DNA from: Erinaceus europaeus
Lineage: Eukaryota > Chordata > Mammalia > Eulipotyphla > Erinaceidae
Assembly (NCBI RefSeq): GCF_950295315.1
Contig: NC_080164.1
Coordinates: forward strand, 6,433,582 to 6,497,581
Reading direction: 5' to 3'
Length of the DNA: 64,000 bases
Each line of letters starts with the position of its first letter. Position 1 is the stretch's first letter. The notes beneath the pieces are model-generated. The model saw only the letters and a list, made by a program, of their open reading frames with translations, had not been told where the DNA came from and did no database searches. Shown here in pieces: positions 42,538 through 54,356 of this stretch. The position numbers and the translations under genes are program-made.

Positions 42538-43120
42538 GTTTTTTTTTCAATTCCTTCAGGAATTGTTCCATAACTTTTAGTGTGTGAGTCATATAGATAT
42601 TTCCCCTGGGGAAATGTGTTAGTGGTAAACTATTTTGCATTTGTGAAGTAAAAAGTTTAATTCTTGGCATCACATATATTAAAGTGAGCCTCTCAAATAT
42701 TCAGTAAATTTTGTAATATGTATATTTATCAATGTCTTTATTTTAAATGTTGATGCTTTAAAAAATATTTTTTCTAGCTACTGCATTCCAAATAATTTTA
42801 AAATTCTTAGGATATATAAGATGGTATGACAGTTTCCTGTGAACAGAGAGTGTTATGCTTCCTCTCTCCCTCTCTCTGTGTGTGCATGTGTGTATGTAAT
42901 ATTGTCATATCTTTCCTTACTTCTCTGGATAAAATTTCTAGGAAAATATAATGCAGTAGTGGGTGACTATCAGGAGGGATTTGTTTAGATATATTTAACA
43001 TAGCATATATGCTAATAAACGTTTCAGTATATGAAAAAAATCTAAATGAAGATGTCACTTTTTGGTAAAATTCTAATATGTATCATTAAGAAATATGTGT
43101 TTATGGTATTGTTATTTGAT
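42538..43120. other. Unassigned DNA
   Basis: AT-rich, no repeat identified. Confidence 0.4.
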
Positions 43121-43575
43121 ACAGTTTTTTTATTTCCTTATTGGGGAATTAATGTTCTACAATTGACAGTAAATACAATAGTTGTACATGCATTACATTT
43201 CCCAGTTTTCCATATAACAGTACAACCCCCACTAGGTCCTCTGTCATCCTTTTTGGACCTGCATTCTCCCCACCCCACCCCAGAGTCTTTTACTTTGGTG
43301 CAATACACCAACTCCAGTTCAGGTTCTACTTGTATTTTCTCTTCTGATCTTGTTTTTTAACTTCTTCCTGAGAGTGAGATCATCCCATATTCATCCTTCT
43401 GTTTCTGACTTATTTCACTTAACATGAATTTTTCAAGGTCCATCCAAGATCGGCTGAAAACAGTGAAGTCACCATTCTTTATAGCTGAGTAGTATTCCAT
43501 TGTGTATAGAGACTACAACTTGTCAGCCACTCATCTGTTGTTGGACACCTGGGTTGCTTCCAAGTTTTGGCTATT
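43121..43575 (-). mobile_element. L1 3' end (short 3'UTR subtype), antisense
   Basis: The minus strand runs from the post-ORF2 L1 block (complement of GTATTCCATTGTGTATAGAG; GGTTGCTTCCAAGTTTTGGC) through AAAAGACTCTGGGGTGGGGT to a terminus ACATTAATTCCCCAATAAGG and A tail. It ends before the D sequence, so this L1 subtype has a different 3' terminus. Confidence 0.88.
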
Positions 43576-43577
43576 AC

Positions 43578-43765
43578 AAATTGAAGCACACACATGTTAT
43601 AATGCACAAGGTCCCAGGTTCAAGTTCCTGGTCCCCACCTGTAGGGGGAAAGCTTCAGGAGCAGTGAAGCTGTGCTGCAGGTGTCTCTCTTCTTCTCTGT
43701 CTCCCCCTTCCCTCTTGATTTCTGGCTGTCTCTATCCAATAAATAAATAAAGATAATAAAAATCA
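43578..43765 (+). mobile_element. SINE-B, 5'-truncated
   Basis: Starts at GCACACACATGTTATAATGC and continues with CCCAGGTTCAAGTTCCTGG to CTATCCAATAAATAAATAAAG. Confidence 0.9.
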
Positions 43766-43819
43766 TTCTTTTTTTTACTGTATCCAAGATGAAAGATGCA
43801 TGAAGTCAATGTTAAAAAC

Positions 43820-43940
43820 TTGATCTGGTTGAAGAAATGACTCAGTGGTAAAAGTGCATGATTTACACACACTTAGGGTATTATCCCAAGTTTTTCTTTC
43901 TAAAAAAAGCAGAATCATAAATAATAATAATAATACCAAG
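43820..43940 (+). mobile_element. Decayed tRNA-type SINE
   Basis: GGTTGAAGAAATGACTCAGT, then GTAAAAGTGCATGATTTACA, and an AAT-rich tail. Confidence 0.45.
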
Positions 43941-44274
43941 TTTTTCTTCATTTAGAGATTATTCTTCAAATCTAGGGGCACAGATTATGGTAAGCAGATT
44001 CAATATTGGTGAAATGTGAACGAGCAAAAATTATTTATTGAAAAGACAACAGCATGATTTCTTAACAGTGAGAGATGAGAAGTACAGAAGAGAATTGTGA
44101 CATATCTCTTATTTAAGTCCCTGAACTTTGATATCTCTAAACACAAATATCTTTAAAGCATTTAGAGAGACAAGGCCTGACCCAACATCTCTCCTTCCCA
44201 GCCCCAACCAAACAAGAGGTCCTCAGAGGACCTCACACCAAAGACAAAACAGGACCTGAAAATAAACTTCCAAA
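43941..44274. other. Unassigned DNA
   Basis: Nothing recognised. Confidence 0.4.
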
Positions 44275-44290
44275 GGCTGCGCTGTCTTTT

Positions 44291-44574
44291 TAAAAAATAT
44301 TTATTTTATTTATTTATTCCCTTTTGTTGCCCTTGTTGTTTTATTGTTGTAGTTATTATTGTTGTTGTCATTGTTGGATAGGACAGAGAGAAATGGAGAG
44401 AGGAGGGGAAGACAGAGAGGGGGGAGAGAAAGACAGACACCTGCAGACCTGCTTCACTGCCTGTGAAGCGACTCCCCTGCAGGTGGGGAGCCGGGGTTCG
44501 AACCGGGATCCTTATGCCGGTCCTTGTGCTTTGCGCCACCTGCACTTAACCCGCTGCGCTACAGCCCAACTCCT
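44291..44574 (-). mobile_element. SINE-A, near-consensus, 16-bp target duplication
   Basis: Flanks GGCTGC(G/A)CTGTCTTTT at 44275-44290 and 44575-44590 differ at one base. Minus-strand head GGAGTTGGGCTGTAGCGCAG, CGGGTTAAGTGCAGGTGGCG, GGATCCCGGTTCGAACCCCG, and a complete 3' region with intact CpGs, suggesting a fairly young copy. Confidence 0.96.
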
Positions 44575-44590
44575 GGCTGCACTGTCTTTT

Positions 44591-46216
44591 AGGCTCACCC
44601 TCACCATCCATGATTGGCCGACTCATAGTTTCCAGGCTTTCTGATTTGCACAAGTGAAGGTGGTATTGGAGTCAAGGTGCTGACACAGAGAATTTTGGGA
44701 AATGTGGTCACTACATGTAGTCTAGTATCCAGGTCAATTTGCCTGCTCATTACTGCTTAACCTTAACAGTTTCAGGCTGGATTTCTGGCCCCACGTATGC
44801 TGGAGCTGTACTCTGTTTCTCTCTTCCCTCTCCCTTCTCCCTCTCTCTCTTCCCTTTTCACTCCTGACTAAATACACATATTTAAGAGCAAAAACAGGAA
44901 AGGTGGGCAAACAGCTCTACACAGAACTTCTTCTGTGATCTTTTACAGATATTTTAGAAAAAGTTATCCTTCTCTTAGATCAAATATACATCCATTCATA
45001 GCCCTGGTGGAAGTGTACAGTTCTGTCACTCCATGGAGGATTCAGGAATCTAAGCAGAAGGAGATGAAAGAGATTCATGAGTTAGTGTGGCCTAGAATTC
45101 AGGTCCTCAGTCTCATGCTGCCTCCCAAGTTTCTGACCTAGGTCACAGCTGCTCCCTCCACAGCCACCTGCCTCCTCCACCCCCCGGGCTCCAAGCAGAC
45201 CATCCAACATGAAGCTCTCCCATCTGTCTGTGAGGCTTACCTAGGACCAACAGCAATCTCTTTCAATTTGACCACTTAGTCTTCTGTGCACCTAGGCCTG
45301 CTCTTTACACAAAATCTGATTAGAGCTGTTTGATTTTGATGAATTGCTGATTGGGGGCTTAGTTTCAGAATGGATGTACTCCTCCATGCATCAGTTTTCT
45401 ATGATTCACGGCAGACTTCATGGAACTTGAGCCCAGATCTAAAGGTTATAAATTCAAATAGATTTGGAAGGTAACTACATCATTCATGTTTCTGGTACTT
45501 GACATAAAGGTGCTTTTACTGTATATTATTACAGGGAAGACTCTGTAGATCTGTGTCACTATGGCGCCTCATAGGAGACAGTAGAGCTGCCTTGACCTGA
45601 CCTGGTCTGTTCTGATCAGTGTCCCCTCCAGACATAAATACCTAACCTGACTCAGAATCATTGCTAGGTCAGGTCTTGTACAGAGTTGGCAACTTACTGG
45701 AGTAGCACTTTTCCCAGCCCAGAAGCACAACTCCAATGGCTGCCCAGCCCAGCAAACCACAAGACCTGAGGCCTTTGGACTAGCAACTCCAGAGAGGGCT
45801 GGTGAAACAGGATCTAGTTGAGACATGAGACATTTACAAACAAAGAACTTGCAGTTTCAGAAAAGAGAAATCACGTGGGCTCCAGAGCTTCCCTGCATCT
45901 CAATACTAGCTTCCCAGATGCAGACCTCCCAGTGTTCCGTTGAAAACCCACCTTTTAAGTCTGTATGGCCAAAAGTATTCCAGATCCTGAAGTTGTAAGT
46001 TAATGGGAAAACAATTTTCTGTGATGCCTTACACTTACAGGCAGTCATAAAATATTACGTGGTATTCTTGCTATTGTGATTGAGATCAAGGAACTGTTTC
46101 AGATACACCATAGATATTAGTCAATGGGAATCAGAACATTCTACAGATGGAAGACAGGCTCTGAACACCACCTCGATCAACAAAGTGATTGTTTGCTGCC
46201 GTGTTTTCTCCTTAAC
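44591..46216. other. Unassigned DNA
   Basis: About 1.6 kb without recognised repeats. There is a short pyrimidine tract near 44817-44862, and CTGACCTGACCTGGTC is a local direct repeat at about 45594-45608. No coding similarity. Confidence 0.4.
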
Positions 46217-46227
46217 AACTGGAAAGA

Positions 46228-46480
46228 AGGTGGCACAAAATGCAAGGACAACTGTAAGGATCTCAGTTCGATCCCCTGGATCACCATCTGCAGGGGAGTC
46301 GCTTCACAGGTGGTGAAACAGGTCTGCAGGTGTCTGTCTTTCTCTCCCCCTCTCTGTCTTCCCCTCCTCTCTCCATTTCTCTCTTTCCTATCCAACAACA
46401 ATGATATCAATAACAACAATAGTAATAACTACAACAAGGGCAACAAAAAAGGGAAAATAATTTTTTTAATTTAAAAAAAA
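46228..46480 (+). mobile_element. SINE-A, slightly 5'-truncated
   Basis: Starts within the head (GGTGGCACAAAATGCAAGGA), has CAGTTCGATCCCCTGG and GGTGAAACAGGTCTGCAGGT, and ends CAACAAAAAAGGGAAAATAA plus A tail. (C/T)TGGAAAGA flanks both sides. Confidence 0.92.
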
Positions 46481-46492
46481 ATTGGAAAGATG

Positions 46493-47955
46493 AAGGGTTG
46501 CTGAGAAGACCAGATACTAATGTTCTGCTGAAGGATATGGAAGAGGCCAAGGAATACTTGCTTATCCACTTACAGAAAACTCTCCAGAATGGTCACTCCC
46601 CTTCCTTCCTACTAGAAGAGCAAGTGTTATTGATATATAACAATCTAATTTTTAAGTCTGATCTAACTGAAAAAGGACTACCTCTTTTCAGCAAGTCTAC
46701 CAGGAACTGAGCTACAGAATGCCAATCAATGTGGAATATGGTCCCTAGAGAGCATCACTGAGACATCGGTCCTGTTCTGAGTCTGTTACATAATGGGTGA
46801 TGGGAGGAAAGAGGGCCATCTGTGGAGAGTTGACTGCATCATCTCATGAAGACCCCACACATCTGTCCAACTCAAGTTACTATGAGTGTAAGTCAGGTGG
46901 ACTCTGAAGTAGGTAAGTGACCTTGGACACAGGACAGAATATATGATGATCTTCTCAGAGAGAACTGTCAGCAGATGCTTCAGGGGGTAGTAGATTGGCA
47001 ATATTTGTCAAGAAGTAAAGAATATTTTGTGGTATGTTATATGATAGGCACAGCAGAAAAAAATTCAGCATGTTTTGTGTTTATTATATAAGTAATAAAT
47101 ATTGGTTGATTTGATTAATTTGTTAGATCTATTGCTTCTTTGATACTTGGAGCAAATCACTTCTGTAATCCATCTCTCTAAGCACTGTTGAAATTACTTT
47201 TTAATCATTTAGATTTAGAAAAAAAAATGAAAACCAGAGTCAAACACCTTAGCAATTGTGATGCCCCATTCAAAACCCTCTGGGCCTTCCTAAGAGAGTA
47301 TAGTCCATGTCCACATATGACAACTACAGCCTATCTTATGCCACAAGTCTTCTAAAATGAACCATTTACATGAAATTCTACATACAACTGTCTCATATTT
47401 GCTCGTGGGAAAGCCATGGACCCCTATTGTGACTCCCAATTTTCTGTTCTTAGCTGGTTAAATCCAGATATATATTTAAGATCTATTAATAAAATTAAGT
47501 CTGCAGGAAAATGAATAATTTGTGATATGACATGACTTGATATAAAAAAGATGGAACAGAGACAAATATGTTTTCTCCTTCATAAAACAGAACTGATGCA
47601 TCTTGAGAAAATGAAACAGAGTGAAGGAGAAATTGTAGAGATGTAATGAGATCATTTTTATCATGTAAGGGAAAAAATGTGTAAGCCAGCAGAATTTAGA
47701 AGCAAGAAAGTCCTTTGAGGTACAGAAAAAAAAAGTATACTGGTCAAGAATACATATAAGTAGCAAGTAGAGGTTGAAGCAGACATCTCCAAAGTACCTA
47801 GGCAGATAAGAAAATATTAATATCACATCTGTAGCCCTTTCCAGAGATACTGATTGTTCAGCTTTTCCTGTCATTTCTGCATATATATCCCCATGAGCAT
47901 TTTCTATGCTATGTGATGACATTAGTTTGTTCTCTGTACCCAGAGAAGCAAAATT
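46493..47955. other. Unassigned DNA
   Basis: About 1.5 kb with no recognised repeat. A 148-codon frame on the minus strand at 47476-47922 is hydrophobic, Phe/Leu-rich and AT-driven and looks fortuitous. Confidence 0.4.
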
Positions 47956-48025
47956 TACATATATATATATATATGTGTGTATGTATATGTATATGTGTAT
48001 GTGTATGTGTATGTATATGTATATA
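47956..48025. repeat. (AT)n/(GTAT)n microsatellite
   Basis: Alternating TA units merging into GTATGT units. Confidence 0.9.
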
Positions 48026-48065
48026 ATGCCTGATTTACTACAGATATATATTAGATAAATATTAG

Positions 48066-48235
48066 TGAGGGGCTAGAAAAATAGCTCATCTACATATTAT
48101 ACCTCCTTTGTTATAAATACTACCAAGGTTCAAGGCTGACACAACACTAAAGGAAACTTCTTTGTGTTTGTGATTTGTTTTCCCCTCTTTCCTTCTGTTC
48201 CTCTATCTCAGTATCTCTCTTCCTATATGGAAAAG
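48066..48235 (+). mobile_element. Decayed tRNA-type SINE
   Basis: GAGGGGCTAGAAAAATAGCT, then CCAAGGTTCAAGGCTGAC and a pyrimidine-rich tail. Confidence 0.5.
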
Positions 48236-48267
48236 ACAGGTTAGAGTGGTAATCCCCTGGAAAGGAA

Positions 48268-48490
48268 TATGGAAAGAAGGAAAGGAGGGAGGGAAGGAGG
48301 AAGGAAGGAAGAAAAGGAGGAAGGAAGGAAGGAAGGAAGGAAGGAAGGAAGGAAGGAAGGAAGGAAGGAAGGAAAAGAAAATGGAAGGAAGGAAAGAGAA
48401 GGAAAGGCAGAAAGAAAGGAAAAAGGGAAAGAAAGACTGAAGGAAGGAAGGACGGAAGGAAGGGGGGGAGTTAGGGAGGAAGGAAAGAGT
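48268..48490. repeat. (GGAA)n purine tract
   Basis: About 220 bp, nearly pure purine on the plus strand. The core is a perfect GGAA array at about 48318-48372. The Lys/Glu/Arg-rich frames across it are not genes. Confidence 0.97.
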
Positions 48491-48565
48491 TAGTGGTTAC
48501 CACAAGGCAAGAATATTTCTTTATGTCAAATAAGTTTAAGAGATCACAATGTTAAAATAATAGCA

Positions 48566-48705
48566 GTGAGACCCAAGCAGTGACACACCCTGTGAAGAGT
48601 ACACATCACCAGGTGAAAAAAAAAAAGGGGGGGTGGGAAGTGGCTGCCAGGAGTGGTGAATTCATACTGGAGGCATTCTAAATAATAAAATAAAATAAAC
48701 TTTAA
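48566..48705 (+). mobile_element. SINE-B variant remnant with extra 3' module
   Basis: GAGACCCAAGCAGTGACACA head, a long deletion, then the module AGTGGCTGCCAGGAGTGGTG and an AAT-rich tail. Confidence 0.6.
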
Positions 48706-49093
48706 AAAAAGGATAGCAGAGACTTTAGAAGTCCTTCAGTAAAGAAAAAAAAAATCCACACTAAAGGGATGTTCAGCCTAGCACACCTAACCAGCACACT
48801 GACTTGCTGAGTGTATCCTGTTTTCACAAAGTTCGTCTTTAGCTACTGCAGAGCAGAAGCCATATCATAAAGGTGTGGAATGCACTCCTTTCTCACCAGA
48901 GTATCTGGTCCTACAATATATTCAAGTAAAAAAAATGGTTTTTGCAACATCCCTACCAAAAGGATATGTGCTTTTGCCATGCATCATGACAAAAAAAAAA
49001 AATTCCATATTGGATAAGGAGCCATCCAGTTCCATGTCTGGAGAGCAATCTGTGATAAAAGCATGGAAACTGGAATTTGAAACTTGGAACTCT
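48706..49093. other. Unassigned DNA
   Basis: Nothing recognised. Several short A runs. Confidence 0.4.
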
Positions 49094-49275
49094 GGGCCAG
49101 TGAACTAGTTCACCTGAAACAGTGCACAACTTTGCCACATGTGTGGCCCACATTTGGGTCTAGCTCCTACTGCATTCAGGAAAGCTTTGATATTCTGATC
49201 TCTTTCATTCTCTTTCTCTCTGTGCTTCTCTGCCTATCACTATCAAACAAAATAAAAATAAATAAAATAATCCTA
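49094..49275 (+). mobile_element. Decayed tRNA-type SINE
   Basis: GGGCCAGTGAACTAGTTCAC head, CATTTGGGTCTAGCTCCTAC B-box region, CTCTTTCTCTCTGTGC and an AAATAAAAATAAATAAAATA tail. Confidence 0.6.
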
Positions 49276-50454
49276 GATTTTGAAACCCTCCTGGCAATAA
49301 GTTTTCTTTTTTGAATCCTTGAGTCCATGAGCCTTATAATAATAACCACAAAACATTGTCTATGCCTATTGACAGTCTACTCAGCCAAGAGTTTCTCCCT
49401 ATAACTTTATGCTATTAGCTATATTTTATCTTCTGGTGACATGCAATTCGATTAAAATTGTCCCCACTTCATATACCATTCTATCAGTTATATCTCTGTG
49501 GGATCAAACTTCTGAAAATTCCCTTACTGAGATATGCTCAGTTCCATAGTCCACAACCTGTAAATTTAAAAAAGCATGATATTGTATTCCCTTGGATCCA
49601 TGGTGTTTTTTCTCTATAGACAAAATTGCTCATGACTGTTCCTAATGTTTTTCTCCAGGAACTGAATTCAATACTTCAGGTATGATCTCACAACAGCAGA
49701 AAAGAGGAGCACTGCTACTAGGCACCCCTTAGTCAAGCTAAGCTTGGGTTCATGTATTAGTACTAACACACTATTTAAGGTTCGACTGATCTTGTGGTCA
49801 ATTAAAAGGGCAGTCTTTTTACTTTAAGTGCTACCAAGATGCGTCTCTCAGGTTTGTGTTGTTGACCCTTTAAACCTAAAAGCCATCTTTATATTATACC
49901 TTCTAAAGGTCAGAGTTGTTGGTCCAGACCCAGTGTTATAGCCTCTTGTGTTCTTCTTTGATTTCAACTTGAAAGGCCTGTTTGCAAACAGAGCTGATGT
50001 GCCAATTTCTGACTCACTCACTCTGTCTCCCAGCTTCTGCTCCATCTAAACCTCAGCTGAAAACACTGACCAGGAGCTCATCAGCAGTCAACTCTGGAGT
50101 AACAGCAGTACCTTTAACTTTCAAACCAGATTACAATGAGGAAGGTCCACTGTTTGCTTCTTTTTGTTGCATACCGCAAGAAAGGATATTACGCATGACA
50201 GGCAATATTGTACTCTCCCTGAAAATAAACAGAAATGGCCTTTCTAAAGCTCACAAAATGAAGTTGGAGATATTTTTTTAAAAATTCTTCCTTCAACAGT
50301 AAGTTGGCAAAAGGATGTCTGAGATACTGCTTGTCTGGATTCCTGTGAGCTCTGTCTGTAAACACTGAAAGACACTAGGAAGCTATCTTGCAGTCTCATC
50401 CAAAGGGCAACAAAATAAATTTATGCAAATGTATATTTTATCTACTTAGGCATT
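49276..50454. other. Unassigned DNA
   Basis: About 1.2 kb with no recognised repeat or gene. Confidence 0.4.
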
Positions 50455-50560
50455 TGTGTATCCATTTATTCAATCAAGAAATTCTTAAGCATGTACTAAG
50501 CACCTGTATTCAGGGAATGTAGTAGCTCGGCACATTACAAGGTAAGTAAAGAATGCCTTG
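50455..50560 (+). mobile_element. MIR/L2-like fragment
   Basis: TTATTCAATCAAGAAATTCT, then GCATGTACTAAGCACCTGTA, resembles the tail of ancient mammalian repeats with the 'TACTATGTGCC' motif. Short. Confidence 0.4.
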
Positions 50561-50562
50561 CC

Positions 50563-51640
50563 CTTCATAGTAAACAATATCCATACCTGTTTCCCACATT
50601 TGGGAGCTATTCTCTTCCCTGATCCAGCTTTCTGGTCCTTTTTCTAGCCATGACATCATCTCCTCAGACAATAACTTAGATCCACCTGCATATCAGATTT
50701 GAGGCTCAGGAAAAAAAAAAACTAGTATAGTCACAGGCCCTTTGAAATATAACTAAAATAAGCCTACTAGCTATTTACAAAATGAAGACCCCCACTACCA
50801 CCACCACCACTCTTCATCTGCACTACTCCAGCCTTTAGGTTCATGATTAGTCAACAACTTGTTTAGCTTTATATGTTAACTCTCTTCAGCCACAAGGTTC
50901 CAGATGATACCATGATGCCATTCAGATGCCTCTGGGCAGACGACCACACCAATGTGTCCTGGAGCCCTGCTTCCCCTGATCCCTGTCCCACTAGGGAAAG
51001 AAAGAGACAGGGTGGAAGTATGGTTCAAACTGTCAACGCCCATGTTCAGTGGGGAAGCAACTACAGAAGCCAGACCTTCTACATTCTGCACCCCATAATG
51101 ACCCTGGGTCCATACTTGCCAGGCTGGGCTAGCTTCATGGGTGGTGGGAGAGAGACGGCCAGGGACTTATTGCTGAGTGGTATGCAGTTCAGTCTTTATT
51201 CATGTGGAACGCAGTGCAATCTAAGCTATCTCTAATCTCAATCCTGTCCTTATATATCCTGAGGCGGAAGTGTCAGGTCCGAAGAAGATTAATAGGATAG
51301 GGGGTGGGGAGAAGGAAAAAGCATGCAAAACAATGAGGATTAAACCAATGTCCTGGAGGCAGGGTAGTGCTGAGTTAACAGTGGTTATGTTAATAGAATA
51401 TAGTTAATAGAATATAGTTAAGCAGGGGGAATTAAACCAGTGAAACAGAAGGGGTCTTGGAAGCAGAATTTAGAAGCAGACCAACACATATTCCCAGAGG
51501 GATAAATAATAGGAAAGCTATCAGGGGAGAAGATGGGATATGGAGTTCTGGCGGTGGGAATTCTGTGGAGTTGTACTCCTCTTATCCTATGGTTTTGTCA
51601 ATGTTTCCTTTTTATAAATAAAAAATAATTTAAAAAAAAG
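50563..51640 (+). mobile_element. D element interrupted by a solo LTR
   Basis: 5' part 50563-51116 (CCACATTTGGGAGCTATTCT to CCTGGGTCCATACT) and 3' part 51493-51640 (CCCAGAGGGATAAATAATAG to TTTATAAATAAAAAA). The two halves join exactly where the LTR sits. Confidence 0.88.
51117..51486 (-). mobile_element. Solo LTR related to the 19.9 kb retrovirus
   Basis: 370 bp, TG...CA, with 6-bp duplication CATACT (51111-51116) and CATATT (51487-51492). The minus strand has a TATATAAGG box near 51250, AATAAAGACTGAACTGCAT, and the R/U5 part ending ATGAAGCTAGCCCAGCCTGG. The last parallels the LTRs at 19867 and 22277 (AATAAAG-TTAAACTGCA ... GAAGCTAGCCTGGCC). Same class II group but a distinct subfamily. Confidence 0.88.
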
Positions 51641-51654
51641 AATAACTTGCCCAG

Positions 51655-52140
51655 AGACTGGCTCACTTAATAATGGCCTTTTTGATCAATACCAGACCTA
51701 TTATCTGGGGCCCTAATTAGGGAATCCTTAGACTACCACAAAGATATGATGAGCCTAGACCTTTTTTTAATATTTATTTATTTATTTATTGTTTTTTATT
51801 GTAGATGTTATTGTTGTTGTTATTAATGTCGTCATTGTTGGACAGGACAGAGAGAATGGGAAGACAAGGGGAGAGAAAGATAGACACCTGAAGACCTGCT
51901 TCACTGCTTGTGAAGCAACCCCCCTGCAGGTGGGGAGCCAGGGGGCTACAACCGGAATCCTTCTGCTGGTCCTTGTGCTTTGCACCACGTGCTCTTAACC
52001 CACTGTACTACTGCCCGATTCCCTGCACCTAGACCTTTAACAGATCCCTCTCTCCACCATCACTGGTCACTTCTGTCAGGAACATCATCATAAACCCTCT
52101 CATAGGCCACTCTAGGATATTGTCTTCAATGTAGAGCAAA
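51655..52140 (+). mobile_element. Partial D element, first of a tandem pair
   Basis: Contains only the 5' D region (TTATCTGGGGCCCTAATTAG, GATATGATGAGCCTAGACCT, then AACAGATCCCTCTCTCCACC, TCTTCAATGTAGAGCAAAAG). It is followed head-to-tail by a second copy of the same region. Confidence 0.8.
51765..52027 (-). mobile_element. SINE-A nested in the D element, antisense
   Basis: Minus-strand head GGGAATCGGGCAGTAGTACA, CAGGTCTTCAGGTGTCTATC and an AACAACAATAACATCTACAA-like 3' region. CCTAGACCTTT flanks at 51754-51764 and 52028-52038. Confidence 0.93.
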
Positions 52141-53220
52141 AGTTGGATAAGGGCAAGAGACCAACACACTTTACTGATGGCTCTTTTGGTTAACCAGCAG
52201 GCCACCCCATCATCCAGGGTCCTAGACAGGGAATTCTGGGGTTTCCACACAGATATGATGGGCCTAGACCTCTAACAGATCTCTCTCTCCATCATCACTG
52301 GTCATCTCCATCAGGAACAACATCATAAACCCTTTTGTGGGCCTCTACAGGACCTTTCCTTCAATGTAGAACAACAGTGATAGGGATGGCCCTGCTTTTC
52401 AAAGGGAGGCTGAGTCAACATGCTCTGAGACTTGAAGAAGTCCTGTAATGAGAACAGCCTAGAATGTTCCTAACAATGGCCATGGAATGAGAACTCATAC
52501 CTACAGGGATGCAGAGGTTACACAGGCTGCTGTGGTGAATATTAACAGACATGAGCCTCATATTTGATCGCTGGTGTCTACAGTTAATGGTATTTATATA
52601 TACTCTCTGCCCTGATCCAGCTTTCTAGTCCTATTTCCAACTCTATCATCATCTCCCCAGACAATACCTTTGGTCCACCAGCATGTTAGCTGATGGGCTC
52701 GGGCAAAAATTAGTAAAGTCATGGGTCCCTTGGAATATATCTAAATATACTTCCTAGATTTTTCCAAAATGGAGACCCCCAAATCTAATATGCTAATATA
52801 GTCTTACCTTTAGGTTCCTGATTATTAAATAATTTCTCCTCCTTTATATCTTAATGCTTTTCAGCTACCAAGTTGCAGATGCTACCATGACACCAATGTG
52901 AATTCACTAGGCCAAGGACCTCACCAATATATCCTGGATCCCTATCTTCCAGGTGCCCTATCCCACAAGGGAAAGATAGAAACAGGTTGGGGGGATGGAG
53001 CGACCTGCCAATGCTCATATCCAGTGGAAAATCAATTACAGAAACCAGAACTTCCACCTTCTGCTCCCCATCAAGATTCTGGGTCCATACTCCCAGAGAT
53101 ATAAAGAATAGGGACACTTCCAATGGACAGTATGAGATACAAAAGTCTGGTGGTGTGAATTGTATGGAATTGTACCCCTTTGTCCTGCAATCTTGTCAAT
53201 TATTATTAAATCAGTTTGAA
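52141..53220 (+). mobile_element. Long D element, second of a tandem pair
   Basis: Starts TTGGATAAGGGCAAGAGACC and repeats the blocks of 51655-52140. It then runs through TACAGGGATGCAGAGGTTAC, CCTGATCCAGCTTTCTAGTC and GGAAAATCAATTACAGAAAC to AATTATTATTAAATCAGTTTG. Confidence 0.85.
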
Positions 53221-53584
53221 GAAAATACAAGTCTATTAACAATAGTTTTTGAACACTTTAGTTTTTAATGCCATGGAAGTCTTGGTCAAAAAGGTCAAGA
53301 ATACAATAAAAGTTGAAATGTCCAACTCTTAAGGGAAACAATAATTTCAGTGATCTCCATCATTGTAGATTGCTGGGGAAAAGATGGAGTTTTGAATTAA
53401 ACATATTTCCATTGACTTAGGATCCAACTACTCCATCTCTTCCTTTGCTTCAGTTTCCTTTGGGATAACGTAGAATAAACACAATAAATATGTACCACAT
53501 AAGCCTAACAACTGGATGAAGTATTCCATTCAAAGCACTGTGTTGGCACTCAGAAATAAAATTAGCATTCTCCCTTTTCATCTG
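53221..53584. other. Unassigned DNA
   Basis: Nothing recognised. Confidence 0.4.
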
Positions 53585-53925
53585 TATTAGCCAGCTCAGG
53601 CTGTCCTAACAGCCACAAACTGAGTAGTTTCAATAGCAGACATGTATTTATCACAATTCTAAAGTCTGGCAGTCCAATATCAAGGTGCCAGTTGATTCAG
53701 TTCCCAAAGAAAGGTCATAGGCTTCTATGTCCTGCGTTGGTTTGGAGAGAAAACAACCTCTGTCATGGTTTCCTGGTAAGGATGTTATCTTTATAATGCT
53801 GATCAAACTCTGCTTACTTCCAAATCCCCTCTCTCCAAATTCCACCTCATCACATTAGGGGTTGAGACATGGGCATCAAAGCTGTATGGCAAACACAGAC
53901 ACATTCTGTCTATAGCACAGTTCCA
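53585..53925 (-). mobile_element. Old MaLR-type LTR, antisense
   Basis: TGTATTAGCCAGCTCAGGCT, CCTAACAGCCACAAACTGAG, CTGGCAGTCCAATATCAAGG, CATCACATTAGGGGTTGAGA. The order parallels the antisense form of MaLR LTRs ('TATTAGTT-CTA...AACAAA-TACC-CAAACTG'). Diverged. Confidence 0.55.
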
Positions 53926-54356
53926 CCCCTTTCTTTCTCCAAACACTTTTAGAACAAGAAATGGAAGTTACTATTCTGCTTGCTGTGGTATTATTGTACA
54001 TCTTTAAAATTCCATATAAGTATTCACATCCATCAAAACATTCACTAATTTTAACAATACTTAAGAGGCATCTATTCTAGAGAGCCATACCAAGTCCTGA
54101 TGCTATAAAGATCCATTAGTTAGATATGGGTTTGGTCTACAAGGGGTTCACAATATAAAATGATTTGATAATAATGTGTTGCTTCTCCATTAAAAAACCC
54201 TGTTGTTTCCTCTCTACAGCAATCTTTTCATTAAGAATTTTCATGGTGGTTTTGGTCACAGCTTTCATGGAAAACAACAAGAGCACAGACATGAAGGCAG
54301 TTGTTATTACTATCATAAATTACAAATGGAAAAATCAGATATTAGAATTTAAGGAC
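53926..54356. other. Unassigned DNA
   Basis: No recognised repeat. Confidence 0.4.

Noticed and set aside
47476..47922. Longest open frame of the window (148 codons, minus)
   Set aside because: AT-rich, Phe/Leu/His-biased, with no domain, start context or conservation evidence; likely chance.
48246..48493. Lys/Glu/Arg-rich open frames of 64-74 codons
   Set aside because: They are the GGAA microsatellite read in different frames; no codon structure.
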